From: CAVVNC01 sp963750015
GTDB taxonomy: Bacteria > Desulfobacterota > Syntrophorhabdia > Syntrophorhabdales > WCHB1-27
Length of the DNA: 64,000 bases
Direction: 5' to 3'
NCBI GenBank assembly: GCA_963750015.1
Contig: CAVVPU010000203.1
Coordinates: 1 to 64,000 of the forward strand
Shown here: piece after piece, positions 34,117 through 42,588 of the stretch
Position numbering within the stretch: the first letter of the stretch is position 1
Layout of the letters: each line of letters starts with the position of its first letter
Translations under genes and position numbers: made by a program
Notes under the pieces: generated by a model
The model's input: only the letters and a program-made list of their open reading frames with translations
Database searches by the model: none
What the model was told of the DNA's origin: nothing

Positions 34117-37100
34117 CTACTCCTCTTCACGCAGATAGCAGTGAAGGCATCTGCGCGCCTCCTCGACCGCCTGTTTCACCGGATAGGCAAGGACCACTTC
34201 GTCGAAGTTCTTATAGCGCGCGGAGAGGGCTATTTCCGGACTCTCCAGCCTTTCCCGCTCCTTCTGATAGGTCTCGACGTCGTAGGTAGGCGCGAGGGAG
34301 AGAAACTCCTTCCTGGAGGCCCCCTCGAACTTGCCGTCTCCTCCAAGATATTTATCGATGGCCATGGCCGAGTTTTTCCCGTCTGCGATAGCTTCGACCA
34401 CCGTGGCCGGACCGCGCACGTTGTCTCCTGCCGCAAAGACGCCTGCCCTTGTGGTAGCGAGGGTTGCGTCGACCTTCAAAGTTCCGCCGGCGGTGGCATT
34501 GATCCCGTCGCCGTTCAAATAGGAGAGGTCCGGCTTCTGACCTATGGCTGCAATGATCATGTCGGCGGGCACGACGAACTCTGATCCGGCGATCACCTCG
34601 GGCTTGCGCCTGCCGCTTGAATCGAAGGCGCCGAGGAATGCCTTGACGCACTCGATCCCCGTGACCTGCCCCTTCTCGACAACCACCCGCTTCGGCACGA
34701 CGAGCGTGTGAACCTGGACACCTTCCTTTTCCGCTTCGAGAATCTCTTCCTCGTATGCGGGCATATCCTCCTTGGCCCTTCTGTAAAGGACGGCCACGGA
34801 GCTCGCCCCGAGCCTCAAAGCAGACCGGGCGGCATCGATGGCCACGTTGCCCCCGCCGATCACGGCAACCTTACCCTGGGCCTTGATCGGTTTCTTCAGG
34901 TTGAGATCGCGAAGGAATCTCACCCCTTCGAAGACGCCTGCTGCGTCGTCTCCCGGTATGCCGAGCTTCTGACCGGCGTGGGCCCCGGTCGCCATGAGCA
35001 CAGCCCCGTACCCGTCGGAGAAGAGTTTTTCCGTTGTCACGTCCTTGCCGAAGGGGGTGTTGAGCCTTATTTTCACGCCGAGTGCGCTGATAGCGGCGAT
35101 CTCTGCATTCAGCACTTCTTTGGGCAGCCTGTATTCGGGTATGCCGACTGCGAGCATGCCGCCCGCCACTGGAAGCGATTCGAACACGGTCACCCCGTAA
35201 CCCTTGAGGGCGAGGAAGTAAGCCGCCGAAAGCCCTGCAGGCCCGGCACCGACCACCGCCACCTTCTTGCCGTTCGGCGCTGCCGCTTTAGGCTTGTAGG
35301 GATCGACCGAATTCATGTCGGTGTCGGCGGCGAAGCGCTTGAGCGCGCAAATGGAAACGGCCTTGTCGACCTGGTTCCTGCGGCACTTGCCCTCGCAGGG
35401 GTGAACGCAGACCCTGCCGCATGTGGCGGGGAAGGGGTTACTCTCCTTGATGACCGAGATAGCCTCTTTGAACCTGCCTTCTCCTATGAGAGACACATAA
35501 GCCCAGGCGTTCTGGTCCGCAGGACAGGCGTTCTGGCACGGGGCGTCGAAGAGGGAGCTGCACACACCCGCCTGACAGTACTTATCCCTGATATGCTCCA
35601 AGTATTCGTGCTTGAAGAAGCGCAGGGTCGAGAGCACCGGGTTCGGCGCGGTCTGGCCGAGACCGCAGAGTGCCGCGTCCTTGATACGCTCGCCGAGCTC
35701 CATGAGCCTGTCGATGTCTTTCTCCTCTCCCTGTCCATGGGTGATGCGAGTGAGGATCTCGAGCATCCTCTTTGTTCCGATCCGGCAGGGAGGGCACTTG
35801 CCGCACGATTCATCCTGGATGAAATCGACGAAGAAACGGGCGAAATCAACCATGCACGTATCCTCGTCCGTGACGATGAGACCGCCGGAGCCGACTATGG
35901 CGCCGAGCTCTGCCACCGATTCGTAGTCTATAGGAACATTGAGGTGTGCCGACGGGATACAGCCTCCGGAAGGACCCCCGAGCTGGGCCGCTTTGAATTT
36001 CTTGTTCTTCTTGATGCCGCCGCCGACGTTGAAGACCAATTCGCCGAGGGGCGTGCCCATGGGCACCTCGACGAGGCCTGTGTTGTTGACGGCCCCGGCC
36101 AGGGCGAAAACTTTCGTGCCCTTGCTCTTCTCAGTGCCAAAGGATGCGTACCATGCCGCACCGTTTGTAATGATGGCCGGTATGTTCGCGTAGGTCTCCA
36201 CGTTATTGAGCAGAGTAGGCGAAGCAAAGAGTCCTTTTACCGCAGGGAAGGGAGGCCTCGGTCTCGGCTCGCCCCTCTTTCCCTCGATGGAAGTCATGAG
36301 TGCCGTTTCTTCACCGCACACAAAAGCGCCTGCCCCGATCCTTATGTCGAGGTCGAAATCGAAACCGGTCTCGAAGATGTTTGTGCCGAGAAACTTGTAC
36401 TTCCGGGCCTGGTCGATGGCCCAGGTGAGTCTTTCGATGGCCAGGGGATACTCAGCCCTGATATAGATAAACCCCTGATGGCTTCCGATCGCGTAGCCGG
36501 CGATGGTCATGGCCTCGATCACGCTGTGAGGATCTCCTTCAAGGACGCTCCTGTCCATGAAGGCCCCGGGGTCCCCCTCGTCCGCATTACAGACCACGTA
36601 TTTCACGTCGCCCTCGGCCTTGTTCGTGAATTTCCATTTCAGGCCCGTGGGAAAGCCGCCGCCGCCACGACCGCGAAGGCCCGACTTCATCACCTCGTCT
36701 ATCACCTCGTCCGGAGTCATAGAGGTGAGTACCTTTCCGAGGGCGCCGTAACCGTCCCTCGCAATATACTCCTCGATGTTCAGTGGGTTGATGATGCCGC
36801 AGTTGCGCAGCACGATCTTCTCCTGATTCTTGAAGAAGGAAAGGCCCTTGAGGGAGCTCACCGTCGCGGCAGTCAGCGGCTCTTTATAAAGCAGCCGTTC
36901 CACCACCCTTCCCTTCAGCAGGTGTTCTCCGACGATCTCGTCCGCATCCTCGGGTTTAAGCTTCTGATAAAATATGCCTTCCGGATAGACGAGTGCCAGA
37001 GGGCCGAGATCGCAGGAGCCTACGCAACCCGTCTCGATCACCCGGACCTCGTCCTGAAGGCCGTATTCTTTCACCTTGACGACGACAGCATCCCTAATCT

Positions 37101-37167
37101 CCCGACAGCCTGAAGAGACGCAGGCAGCCCCCGCACACACCAGTATATGAGCCCGACATAGATCCAT
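34117..37167 (-). CDS. NuoF/HydB-type flavoprotein fused to a GltD/NfnB-like NAD(P)H oxidoreductase
   Basis: Fusion of 1016 residues, electron-transfer subunit of hydrogenase 1. From the N-terminus: a thioredoxin-like [2Fe-2S] domain with all four Cys (CAGAACVSSGC, TGCVGSCDLG); the NuoF FMN/NADH domain (GRGGGGFPTG; NADEGDPGAF); the N3-type [4Fe-4S] site SCGKCPPCRIG. In place of the usual 2[4Fe-4S] tail there is a GltD-like module of about 450 residues. This has Cys-rich N-terminal clusters, FAD (VVGAGPAGLSAAYFLA), NAD(P) (VIGGGNVAIDAARSALRLG) and a terminal CLHC. Two flavin sites in one chain could allow use of both NADH and NADPH. Confidence 0.92.
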   Translation of the reverse strand: MDLCRAHILVCAGAACVSSGCREIRDAVVVKVKEYGLQDEVRVIETGCVGSCDLGPLALVYPEGIFYQKLKPEDADEIVGEHLLKGRVVERLLYKEPLTAATVSSLKGLSFFKNQEKIVLRNCGIINPLNIEEYIARDGYGALGKVLTSMTPDEVIDEVMKSGLRGRGGGGFPTGLKWKFTNKAEGDVKYVVCNADEGDPGAFMDRSVLEGDPHSVIEAMTIAGYAIGSHQGFIYIRAEYPLAIERLTWAIDQARKYKFLGTNIFETGFDFDLDIRIGAGAFVCGEETALMTSIEGKRGEPRPRPPFPAVKGLFASPTLLNNVETYANIPAIITNGAAWYASFGTEKSKGTKVFALAGAVNNTGLVEVPMGTPLGELVFNVGGGIKKNKKFKAAQLGGPSGGCIPSAHLNVPIDYESVAELGAIVGSGGLIVTDEDTCMVDFARFFVDFIQDESCGKCPPCRIGTKRMLEILTRITHGQGEEKDIDRLMELGERIKDAALCGLGQTAPNPVLSTLRFFKHEYLEHIRDKYCQAGVCSSLFDAPCQNACPADQNAWAYVSLIGEGRFKEAISVIKESNPFPATCGRVCVHPCEGKCRRNQVDKAVSICALKRFAADTDMNSVDPYKPKAAAPNGKKVAVVGAGPAGLSAAYFLALKGYGVTVFESLPVAGGMLAVGIPEYRLPKEVLNAEIAAISALGVKIRLNTPFGKDVTTEKLFSDGYGAVLMATGAHAGQKLGIPGDDAAGVFEGVRFLRDLNLKKPIKAQGKVAVIGGGNVAIDAARSALRLGASSVAVLYRRAKEDMPAYEEEILEAEKEGVQVHTLVVPKRVVVEKGQVTGIECVKAFLGAFDSSGRRKPEVIAGSEFVVPADMIIAAIGQKPDLSYLNGDGINATAGGTLKVDATLATTRAGVFAAGDNVRGPATVVEAIADGKNSAMAIDKYLGGDGKFEGASRKEFLSLAPTYDVETYQKERERLESPEIALSARYKNFDEVVLAYPVKQAVEEARRCLHCYLREEE

Positions 37168-37181
37168 TTCTCACCCCTCGC

Positions 37182-37679
37182 TTACTCGTATCGGTCCAGA
37201 ATTTCCATCACCTTGGTGGTCTTGACCCGCCCGTAAACGTCATCATTCACGAGCATGGCAGGGGCAAGGCCGCATGCACCTATGCAGCGGACCACGTCGA
37301 GAGAATACCTCCGGTCTTCCGTGGTGCCGCCTACCTTCACCTCAAGCTCGTCCTCGACCCTTGAGAGGGCTTGCTGGCCTCCCCGGACGTAGCACGCGGT
37401 GCCGAGGCAAACCTTGACCGTGTTCCTTCCCTTCGGAGAAGTCGAGAAGAATGAATAGAAGGTCACCACGCCGTAGACCTGGCTCAGCGAAAGGCCGAGG
37501 CCTTCCGCGACGATCTGCTGGACCCGCTTCGGAAGATAGCCGAACAGATTCTGCGCCTTGTGCAAAACCATGATGAGGTTCTCGGGCTTTCCCCTATTCT
37601 CTCCTACGATCTCCGTGAGCTTCGGATAGAGCTCTTCTTCTTGTGTATCAGCGCAAGCACACTTATGTTCGTCCGACAT
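37182..37679 (-). CDS. hydC: NuoE-like [2Fe-2S] subunit HydC (hydrogenase 1)
   Basis: Thioredoxin-fold ferredoxin of 165 residues. The cluster ligands are Cys in VCLGTACYVRGG (CX4C) and VVRCIGACGLAPAML (CX3C). The N-terminal helical part (FGYLPKRVQQIVAEGLGLSLSQVYGVVTFY) is that of NuoE. It precedes the NuoF-GltD fusion gene by 14 bases and has a strong AAGGAGG ribosome site. It should bridge the flavin subunit and HydA. Confidence 0.95.
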   Translation of the reverse strand: MSDEHKCACADTQEEELYPKLTEIVGENRGKPENLIMVLHKAQNLFGYLPKRVQQIVAEGLGLSLSQVYGVVTFYSFFSTSPKGRNTVKVCLGTACYVRGGQQALSRVEDELEVKVGGTTEDRRYSLDVVRCIGACGLAPAMLVNDDVYGRVKTTKVMEILDRYE

Positions 37680-37745
37680 TCGATCCTCCTTGATCGAGCC
37701 CCCTTGTGCTCTTTTCGGGACTCGCTGTTTTTTTTCTTTCGGGGC

Positions 37746-39503
37746 TCACCCCTCCTTCGTAACCTTTCCGTCCGCCAGGTTGCGGGCGCTGTAGTGGGTA
37801 TGAAGAAGATGGTGCGCCTTTTCGGAATTAGGCTTCTTCAAGAACTTCTCATAAAGGGCAGCTACGGACGCGTTCTCGTGGGAGCGTCTTTTCGGCAATG
37901 ACTTGTCTTCCGCATATAGCGCCTCTCCGCGCCTGGCCCTTCGTGCCATGTCGCTGCCCCACGGCTGACCGCCACCTCCCACGCATCCTCCCGGACACGC
38001 CATTATCTCGACGAAGGCATATTCGCTCTTGCCCGTTTCCGCGAGCTGGGACGATATCTTGTCGAGGAGCTTCCTCGCATTGCCTAGACCGTGGGCCACG
38101 GCCACCTTCAGGGTCAGGCCATCCACCGGGATTTCCGCCTCTTTTACCCCCGTCATTCCTCTCATCGGAAGGATGTCGATATTGTCGAGCTCCCGGCCGG
38201 TAACGAGGAAGTAGGCCGATCTGAGGGCAGCTTCCATGACGCCGCCGGTGGCGCCGAAGATGGTGGCCGCACCTGTGTACTCACCGAGAGGATCGTCGGC
38301 AGGCTCATCGGGAAGCTCTTTCAGATCGAGGCCGGCTTCCCGCATCATCCGCGCCAGTTCCCTGGTGGTGAGCACATAGTCCACGTCCTGATAACCGCTG
38401 TCGCGCATCTCGGGCCTCTGGGCTTCGAACTTCTTCGCGGTACAGGGCATGATCGAAACCGACACGATGTCTTCCGCGGGGATGCCTTTGAGCTCAGGAT
38501 AGTATGTCTTGGAAAGGGTCCCGAACATCTGCTGCGGTGACTTTGCAGAGGAAACATGGTCCCGGAGGTGCGGATAAAAAGTCTCCATGAATTTTATCCA
38601 GCCGGGACTGCAAGAAGTGATTACAGGAAGAGACCTTCCCGTCTTTATTGCGTCCACCACCTCGGTACCTTCCTCTATGATAGTGAGGTCGGCCGAGAAG
38701 TTGGTGTCGAAGACCGCGTCGAAGCGCATTCTTCTCAGGGCCGCATGCAGTTTTCCGGAGACGATCGTGCCGGGCTCCATGCCGAATTCCTCTCCGAGCT
38801 GAGCCCTGATCGCCGGTGCCTCCTGTACGACCACGTGCTTCTTCGGATCGTTGAGCGCCTTCCAGACCGCATCGGTCTGACTCTTCTCATAAAGGGCGCC
38901 CACTGGGCAGAAGACGGTGCACTGGCCGCAGTTGACGCAGACGCTGTTGCCCAGGCCCTGATTGAGGGCCGTGCTTATGCTTGTATCGAAGCCCCTGCTG
39001 TCGAGGGTGAGAGCGTTCACGGTTTGAATCTCCGAGCAGACGTTGATGCACCGGCCACAAAGGATGCACTTGTTGGGGTCCCTCACGATAGAGACGCTCG
39101 AATCGTCTATGGGCCTTTTGTTTTTCTTGCCCTTGCCCGCGATCTCCTTGATGCCTACGGTGCGGGCCACATCCTGCAGCTCGCATCTGCTGTTCTTGAT
39201 GCAGGTCAGGCAATCGCCGTCGTGGTCGGATAGGATCAGCTCGACAAGCTCTCTGCGGGCGCTCCTCACACGGGCGGTGTTGGTATTCACCACCCATCCT
39301 TTCTCCAGTTGAGTGAGACAGGCCCTCTTCAAGGTCGGAAAACCCTCCACCTCGACCACGCATATGCCGCAGGAACCCTCGGCCGGCAGATCGGGGTGTC
39401 TGCACAGGGTCGGTATGGCAAAGTTGGCCGACCGGGCAGCCTCCAGTATGGTCGTTCCTTCCGGGACCTCTATTTCAACTTTATTTATCGTGGCTTTTAT
39501 CAT
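37746..39503 (-). CDS. [FeFe]-hydrogenase catalytic subunit, HndD-like (hydrogenase 2)
   Basis: Catalytic subunit of 585 residues, clearly paralogous to the HydA of hydrogenase 1 and with the same domain order: [2Fe-2S], His/Cys [4Fe-4S] (HDGDCLTCIKNSRC), 2[4Fe-4S] (CILCGRCINVC and CVNCGQCTVFC), H domain. H-cluster motifs are TSCSPGW (296-302), MPCTAKKFEA and EIMACPGGCVGGGGQP. The C-terminus ends LLHTHYSARNLADGK. It follows the NuoF-like gene by 39 bases. The shared Cys-Ser at L1 suggests both catalytic subunits arose by duplication. Confidence 0.95.
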   Translation of the reverse strand: MIKATINKVEIEVPEGTTILEAARSANFAIPTLCRHPDLPAEGSCGICVVEVEGFPTLKRACLTQLEKGWVVNTNTARVRSARRELVELILSDHDGDCLTCIKNSRCELQDVARTVGIKEIAGKGKKNKRPIDDSSVSIVRDPNKCILCGRCINVCSEIQTVNALTLDSRGFDTSISTALNQGLGNSVCVNCGQCTVFCPVGALYEKSQTDAVWKALNDPKKHVVVQEAPAIRAQLGEEFGMEPGTIVSGKLHAALRRMRFDAVFDTNFSADLTIIEEGTEVVDAIKTGRSLPVITSCSPGWIKFMETFYPHLRDHVSSAKSPQQMFGTLSKTYYPELKGIPAEDIVSVSIMPCTAKKFEAQRPEMRDSGYQDVDYVLTTRELARMMREAGLDLKELPDEPADDPLGEYTGAATIFGATGGVMEAALRSAYFLVTGRELDNIDILPMRGMTGVKEAEIPVDGLTLKVAVAHGLGNARKLLDKISSQLAETGKSEYAFVEIMACPGGCVGGGGQPWGSDMARRARRGEALYAEDKSLPKRRSHENASVAALYEKFLKKPNSEKAHHLLHTHYSARNLADGKVTKEG

Positions 39504-39542
39504 CTTTGTTGCAACCTCCTCGCTTTTTGCGCATCGCAGCCC

Positions 39543-41117
39543 TTAGCTGCCCGCGATCTCGTCCCGGAAATACTTAAGACAACTGGAGACGGGAAGATAG
39601 AGAGACTGTCCCAGGGGGCAGAAGGATGTATCCTTCATAACACTCGCAATTTGCAGGAGCCGGTCCAGGTCGTCGGCCTTTGCCTGGGAATCCGCGAGGC
39701 CGTCGACGATCTCCACGAGTCTCGCCGTGCCGAGCCGGCAGGGAACACAATGGCCGCACGACTCGTGTTTGAAGAAATGGATGACGCTCTTCAGCATCTC
39801 GAGGATCGACGTGTCTTCGTTCATGACCAGGATCGCACCGCTCCCGAGGGCTGCCGCATACTCCTTCAGATTGACGAAGTCCATCTGCACATCGAGCATG
39901 TCGGGGCCGAGAAAAGCACCGGCGGCCCCGCCTACAAGGGCTCCTTTGAATGTTTTGCCGTCACTTATGCCGCTTCCGTATTCGTAGATGATGTCCCTCA
40001 AAGTGGTGCCCATCTCGGTCTCGATGAGACCAGGGGTCGCCACGTGTCCCAGGATGGTGTAGACCTTGGTCCCCGAGCACTTGGGGGTCCCGTATTGTTT
40101 GAACCAGTTTGCCCCGTTGTGCACTATGTCGGCGATGTTCGCCAGGGTCTCCACGTTGTTGACCACCGTAGGCTTGCCCCAAAGACCTGCAACCACCGGA
40201 TAGGGGGGTTTATTCCTCGGATGGCCCCTGTGCCCTTCGAGCGACTCTATGAGGGCCGTCTCCTCGCCGCATACATACGCACCGGCGCCCTTCATCACTT
40301 CGATGTCGAAGCTGAAAGGCTTGTCGAATATGCCATTTCCGAGAAGGCCCAGAGAACGGGCATCGGCGATGGCTTTTTCCGTGCGTTCGATGGAAAGGGA
40401 ATACTCTCCCCTGATGTAGATAAAGCCGCGCGTGGCACCGACGGCGTACCCCGCGATCATCATGCCCTCAAGCAGTTTATGTGGGTCGCCTTCAAGGATG
40501 AGCCTGTCTTTGAACGTGCCCGGCTCTCCTTCGTCGGCGTTGCAGAGGATGAATTTCTCCTCACCCGGCGCTTTTCGCGCAAACTCCCATTTGGCGCCCG
40601 TGGGAAAGGCCGCTCCGCCCCTGCCCGCGAGTCCCGACCTCTTCACCTCGTTGATGACCTCTTCCGGCGTCATACTAGTGAGGGCCTTGGACGCTGCTTC
40701 GTATCCGCCTGCGGCAATATACTCTTCGATACTCTCAGGGTTGATAAAGCCGCAATTCTTGAGCACCACCCGTGGCTGCTCCTTGGTAAGGCCCGTTTTC
40801 TCCCTTCTTATGATAAAACGTTTCGGCGCCTGCGTGAGGAGAAGCCGCTTTACGAGCCTGCCTTTCAGCAACTGCTCTTCAACGAACTCGGGCACATCCT
40901 CTTTGGTGACGTTCGCGTAGTAAAGACCCTCCGGGTAGACGACGAGCACCACGCCCATCCCGGTCACACCGAGGTTGCCGGTTTCGAGAACAGCCACTTC
41001 CCCTGACAGGCCTTTGTTCTTGATCTCCTGAACGAGCTCGGCCTGGACCGCCCGGGCCCCGGCCATGATCGTACCCGCGTCCATGCTTATCAATACGTGG
41101 CTTCTCGCTATATTCAT
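39543..41117 (-). CDS. NuoF-like flavoprotein, HndC-like (hydrogenase 2), with lost Fe-S domains
   Basis: NADH-reacting subunit of 524 residues. The FMN/NADH core is intact (GRGGAAFPTGAKW; NADEGEPGTF; GAGAYVCGEETAL), as is the N3-type [4Fe-4S] site (SCGHCVPCRLG, then SFCPLG). The N-terminal thioredoxin-like domain is still folded-looking, but all four cluster cysteines are gone (VLISMDAGTIMAGARAV; ETGNLGVTGMG). The C-terminal 2[4Fe-4S] ferredoxin domain of HydB is missing too: the chain ends FRDEIAGS. It starts within the stop of the NuoE-like gene (ATGA). Confidence 0.92.
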   Translation of the reverse strand: MNIARSHVLISMDAGTIMAGARAVQAELVQEIKNKGLSGEVAVLETGNLGVTGMGVVLVVYPEGLYYANVTKEDVPEFVEEQLLKGRLVKRLLLTQAPKRFIIRREKTGLTKEQPRVVLKNCGFINPESIEEYIAAGGYEAASKALTSMTPEEVINEVKRSGLAGRGGAAFPTGAKWEFARKAPGEEKFILCNADEGEPGTFKDRLILEGDPHKLLEGMMIAGYAVGATRGFIYIRGEYSLSIERTEKAIADARSLGLLGNGIFDKPFSFDIEVMKGAGAYVCGEETALIESLEGHRGHPRNKPPYPVVAGLWGKPTVVNNVETLANIADIVHNGANWFKQYGTPKCSGTKVYTILGHVATPGLIETEMGTTLRDIIYEYGSGISDGKTFKGALVGGAAGAFLGPDMLDVQMDFVNLKEYAAALGSGAILVMNEDTSILEMLKSVIHFFKHESCGHCVPCRLGTARLVEIVDGLADSQAKADDLDRLLQIASVMKDTSFCPLGQSLYLPVSSCLKYFRDEIAGS

Positions 41118-41572
41118 GAGCCCTTTCTCCTCTCCTCCAGAATTCCGTCCACCCGTTCCGGAGTAAGTTTGCCGAACATCTCGTCATTTATCATGATGGC
41201 GGGGGCGACACCGCATACTCCGAGACAACTGGCGAGTTCCAGCGTGAACGCGCCGTCGGGGGTCGTTTCCCCCACGTCGATGCCAAGCTTCTCTTTGAGG
41301 TAGTCGAGGACCGACGTCGAGCCCATGAGATGGCACGGAGGCGAATCGCAGAGCCTGATGATATGCCTGCCCCGGGGCGCGAGGCTGAACATGGTGTAGA
41401 AGGTTGCAACCCCGTGCACGTAACTGTAAGGCACCTTCAAATAGTCGGCGCAGGCCTCGAGGTCCTCTTTCGCGACGAAGTGGCGGGCGTTCGCGTCCTG
41501 AAGTTCGTGAAGTATGTAAAGAATGTTATGGAGCTCCGGTTGAAACTTTTTTACTATGGCTTCTCTATCCAA
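41114..41572 (-). CDS. NuoE-like [2Fe-2S] subunit, HndA-like (hydrogenase 2)
   Basis: Thioredoxin-fold ferredoxin of 152 residues with its four ligands intact: LCDSPPCHL (CX4C) and SCLGVCGVAP (CX3C). The N-terminal helices contain VPYSYVHGVATFYTMFSL. The start is TTG at 41572, seven bases after AGGAGG, the only well-placed start. It is coupled to the NuoF-like gene by ATGA and follows the HndB-like gene by 18 bases. The order NuoE-like, NuoF-like, catalytic subunit matches hndA-hndC-hndD, with the hndB-like gene moved to the front. Confidence 0.93.
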   Translation of the reverse strand: MDREAIVKKFQPELHNILYILHELQDANARHFVAKEDLEACADYLKVPYSYVHGVATFYTMFSLAPRGRHIIRLCDSPPCHLMGSTSVLDYLKEKLGIDVGETTPDGAFTLELASCLGVCGVAPAIMINDEMFGKLTPERVDGILEERRKGS

Positions 41573-41590
41573 GGTGTGTCCTCCTCCTCA

Positions 41591-41950
41591 TCACGTTGTC
41601 TCGATAACGTATTCAAGGACGGGGTTGCCGTTCACGATGTGCTCGGCCACCACCTTTCTAACCTTTTCCGCGTCCATGTTGCCATAGATGATCCCGGGTT
41701 TCCCCTCCTCGAGCACCTCAATCATCGGCTCCTGGGAAGCAAGCCCCTTCTCTCCTGTCTGGGTCACTACGACATCTCCGAGGTTCCTGCGGGATATCTC
41801 GTCGACAAAGGACCTCAAGACCTCCCGTGCCCCGGAAGCGATGCCGCTGGTCCCCATGCCGACCACAACCTTGATCCGGGCCTCTTTCTGCCGCAACTGG
41901 ATGTCTTTTCTTGCCTTCTCTCTGATGGCTTTCAGTTCATCTAAGTTCAT
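41591..41950 (-). CDS. HndB-like thioredoxin-fold protein without cluster cysteines
   Basis: Protein of 119 residues. An N-terminal basic coiled segment (MNLDELKAIREKARKDIQLRQ) is followed by the thioredoxin-like ferredoxin fold of HndB (IKVVVGMGTSGIASGAREVL; VTQTGEKGLASQEPMIEV). HndB-type proteins normally carry a [2Fe-2S] cluster. Here there is no cysteine at any ligand position, and none in the whole protein. It may therefore be a purely structural subunit. GGGAGG lies five bases before the ATG. It is the first structural gene of hydrogenase 2. Confidence 0.88.
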   Translation of the reverse strand: MNLDELKAIREKARKDIQLRQKEARIKVVVGMGTSGIASGAREVLRSFVDEISRRNLGDVVVTQTGEKGLASQEPMIEVLEEGKPGIIYGNMDAEKVRKVVAEHIVNGNPVLEYVIETT

Positions 41951-42057
41951 TCAAACCTCCCATGTGAATAATTTAACAAAACGGGAATCCTTTTCGTCAA
42001 TCCTGGACCATCCTGATCGATAAGCCTCCTTCTTTCCCATGAGCAGACCCTGTGTCC

Positions 42058-42588
42058 TCACAAACGTTCGTCCAGGTACTGTTCAAGGAAGCCGATCACC
42101 TCGGGATGGTTGATCGGGACCTCTTTCAATACCTCGTGAATCTCGTCGGTATCGAGGGTGAACTCCGCTCCGTCGGGTCTATACCTAAAAACGAACCGCA
42201 CTTCCGGATTGCTCACGCAAAGGAGCAGAATCGTCTCCTTCATGTCCCCCATGGGAGGCAAGTCCGGATGGTCGAGGACAAAGGTGGCTCGAACAATCGT
42301 GCCCTGGCCCGGTGTACTGTTCAGGCAGAATTCACCTCCACACATCTGCGTGGCCCCTTGCAAAAGGGGTATACCGAGGCCGATCTTCTTCTCTTTTTTC
42401 GTCGAAAAAAAAGGGTCTTGAGCGGCCTTGACCACATCCTCTGCCATGCCCGTCCCGTTATCGGCGATTGTCACGGTGAGAAGATTCTCCTCCTTCGCGG
42501 CAACGACTGAGATGTTGATGCAGGTGCTTCCGGCCCTCACGGAGTTCATCGCAATATCCATGATATGGTCGGCCAGCACTTCCAGCAT
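42058..42588 (-). CDS. histidine-kinase-like ATPase domain protein
   Basis: Stand-alone GHKL ATPase of 176 residues. The N box (ADHIMDIAMNSVRAG), G1 (IADNGTGM), F-like region (PFFSTKKEKKIGLGIPLL) and G2-type sequence (STPGQGTIV) are present. There is no dimerisation or phospho-acceptor His domain. A C-terminal 60-residue region (GAEFTLDTDEIHEVLKEV) is extra. Such genes recur beside NAD(P)-type [FeFe]-hydrogenases and are assumed to be regulatory. Its ATG overlaps the PHP gene stop, which marks the true end of that frameshifted gene. Confidence 0.88.
   Translation of the reverse strand: MLEVLADHIMDIAMNSVRAGSTCINISVVAAKEENLLTVTIADNGTGMAEDVVKAAQDPFFSTKKEKKIGLGIPLLQGATQMCGGEFCLNSTPGQGTIVRATFVLDHPDLPPMGDMKETILLLCVSNPEVRFVFRYRPDGAEFTLDTDEIHEVLKEVPINHPEVIGFLEQYLDERL

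Noticed and set aside
34708..37113. 801-residue open frame on the plus strand
   Set aside because: It is antisense to the clear NuoF-GltD fusion gene and has no recognisable domains. Long reverse frames are common opposite GC-rich genes.
39309..41006. 565-residue open frame on the plus strand
   Set aside because: Antisense to the hydrogenase 2 catalytic and NuoF-like genes and without any family resemblance.
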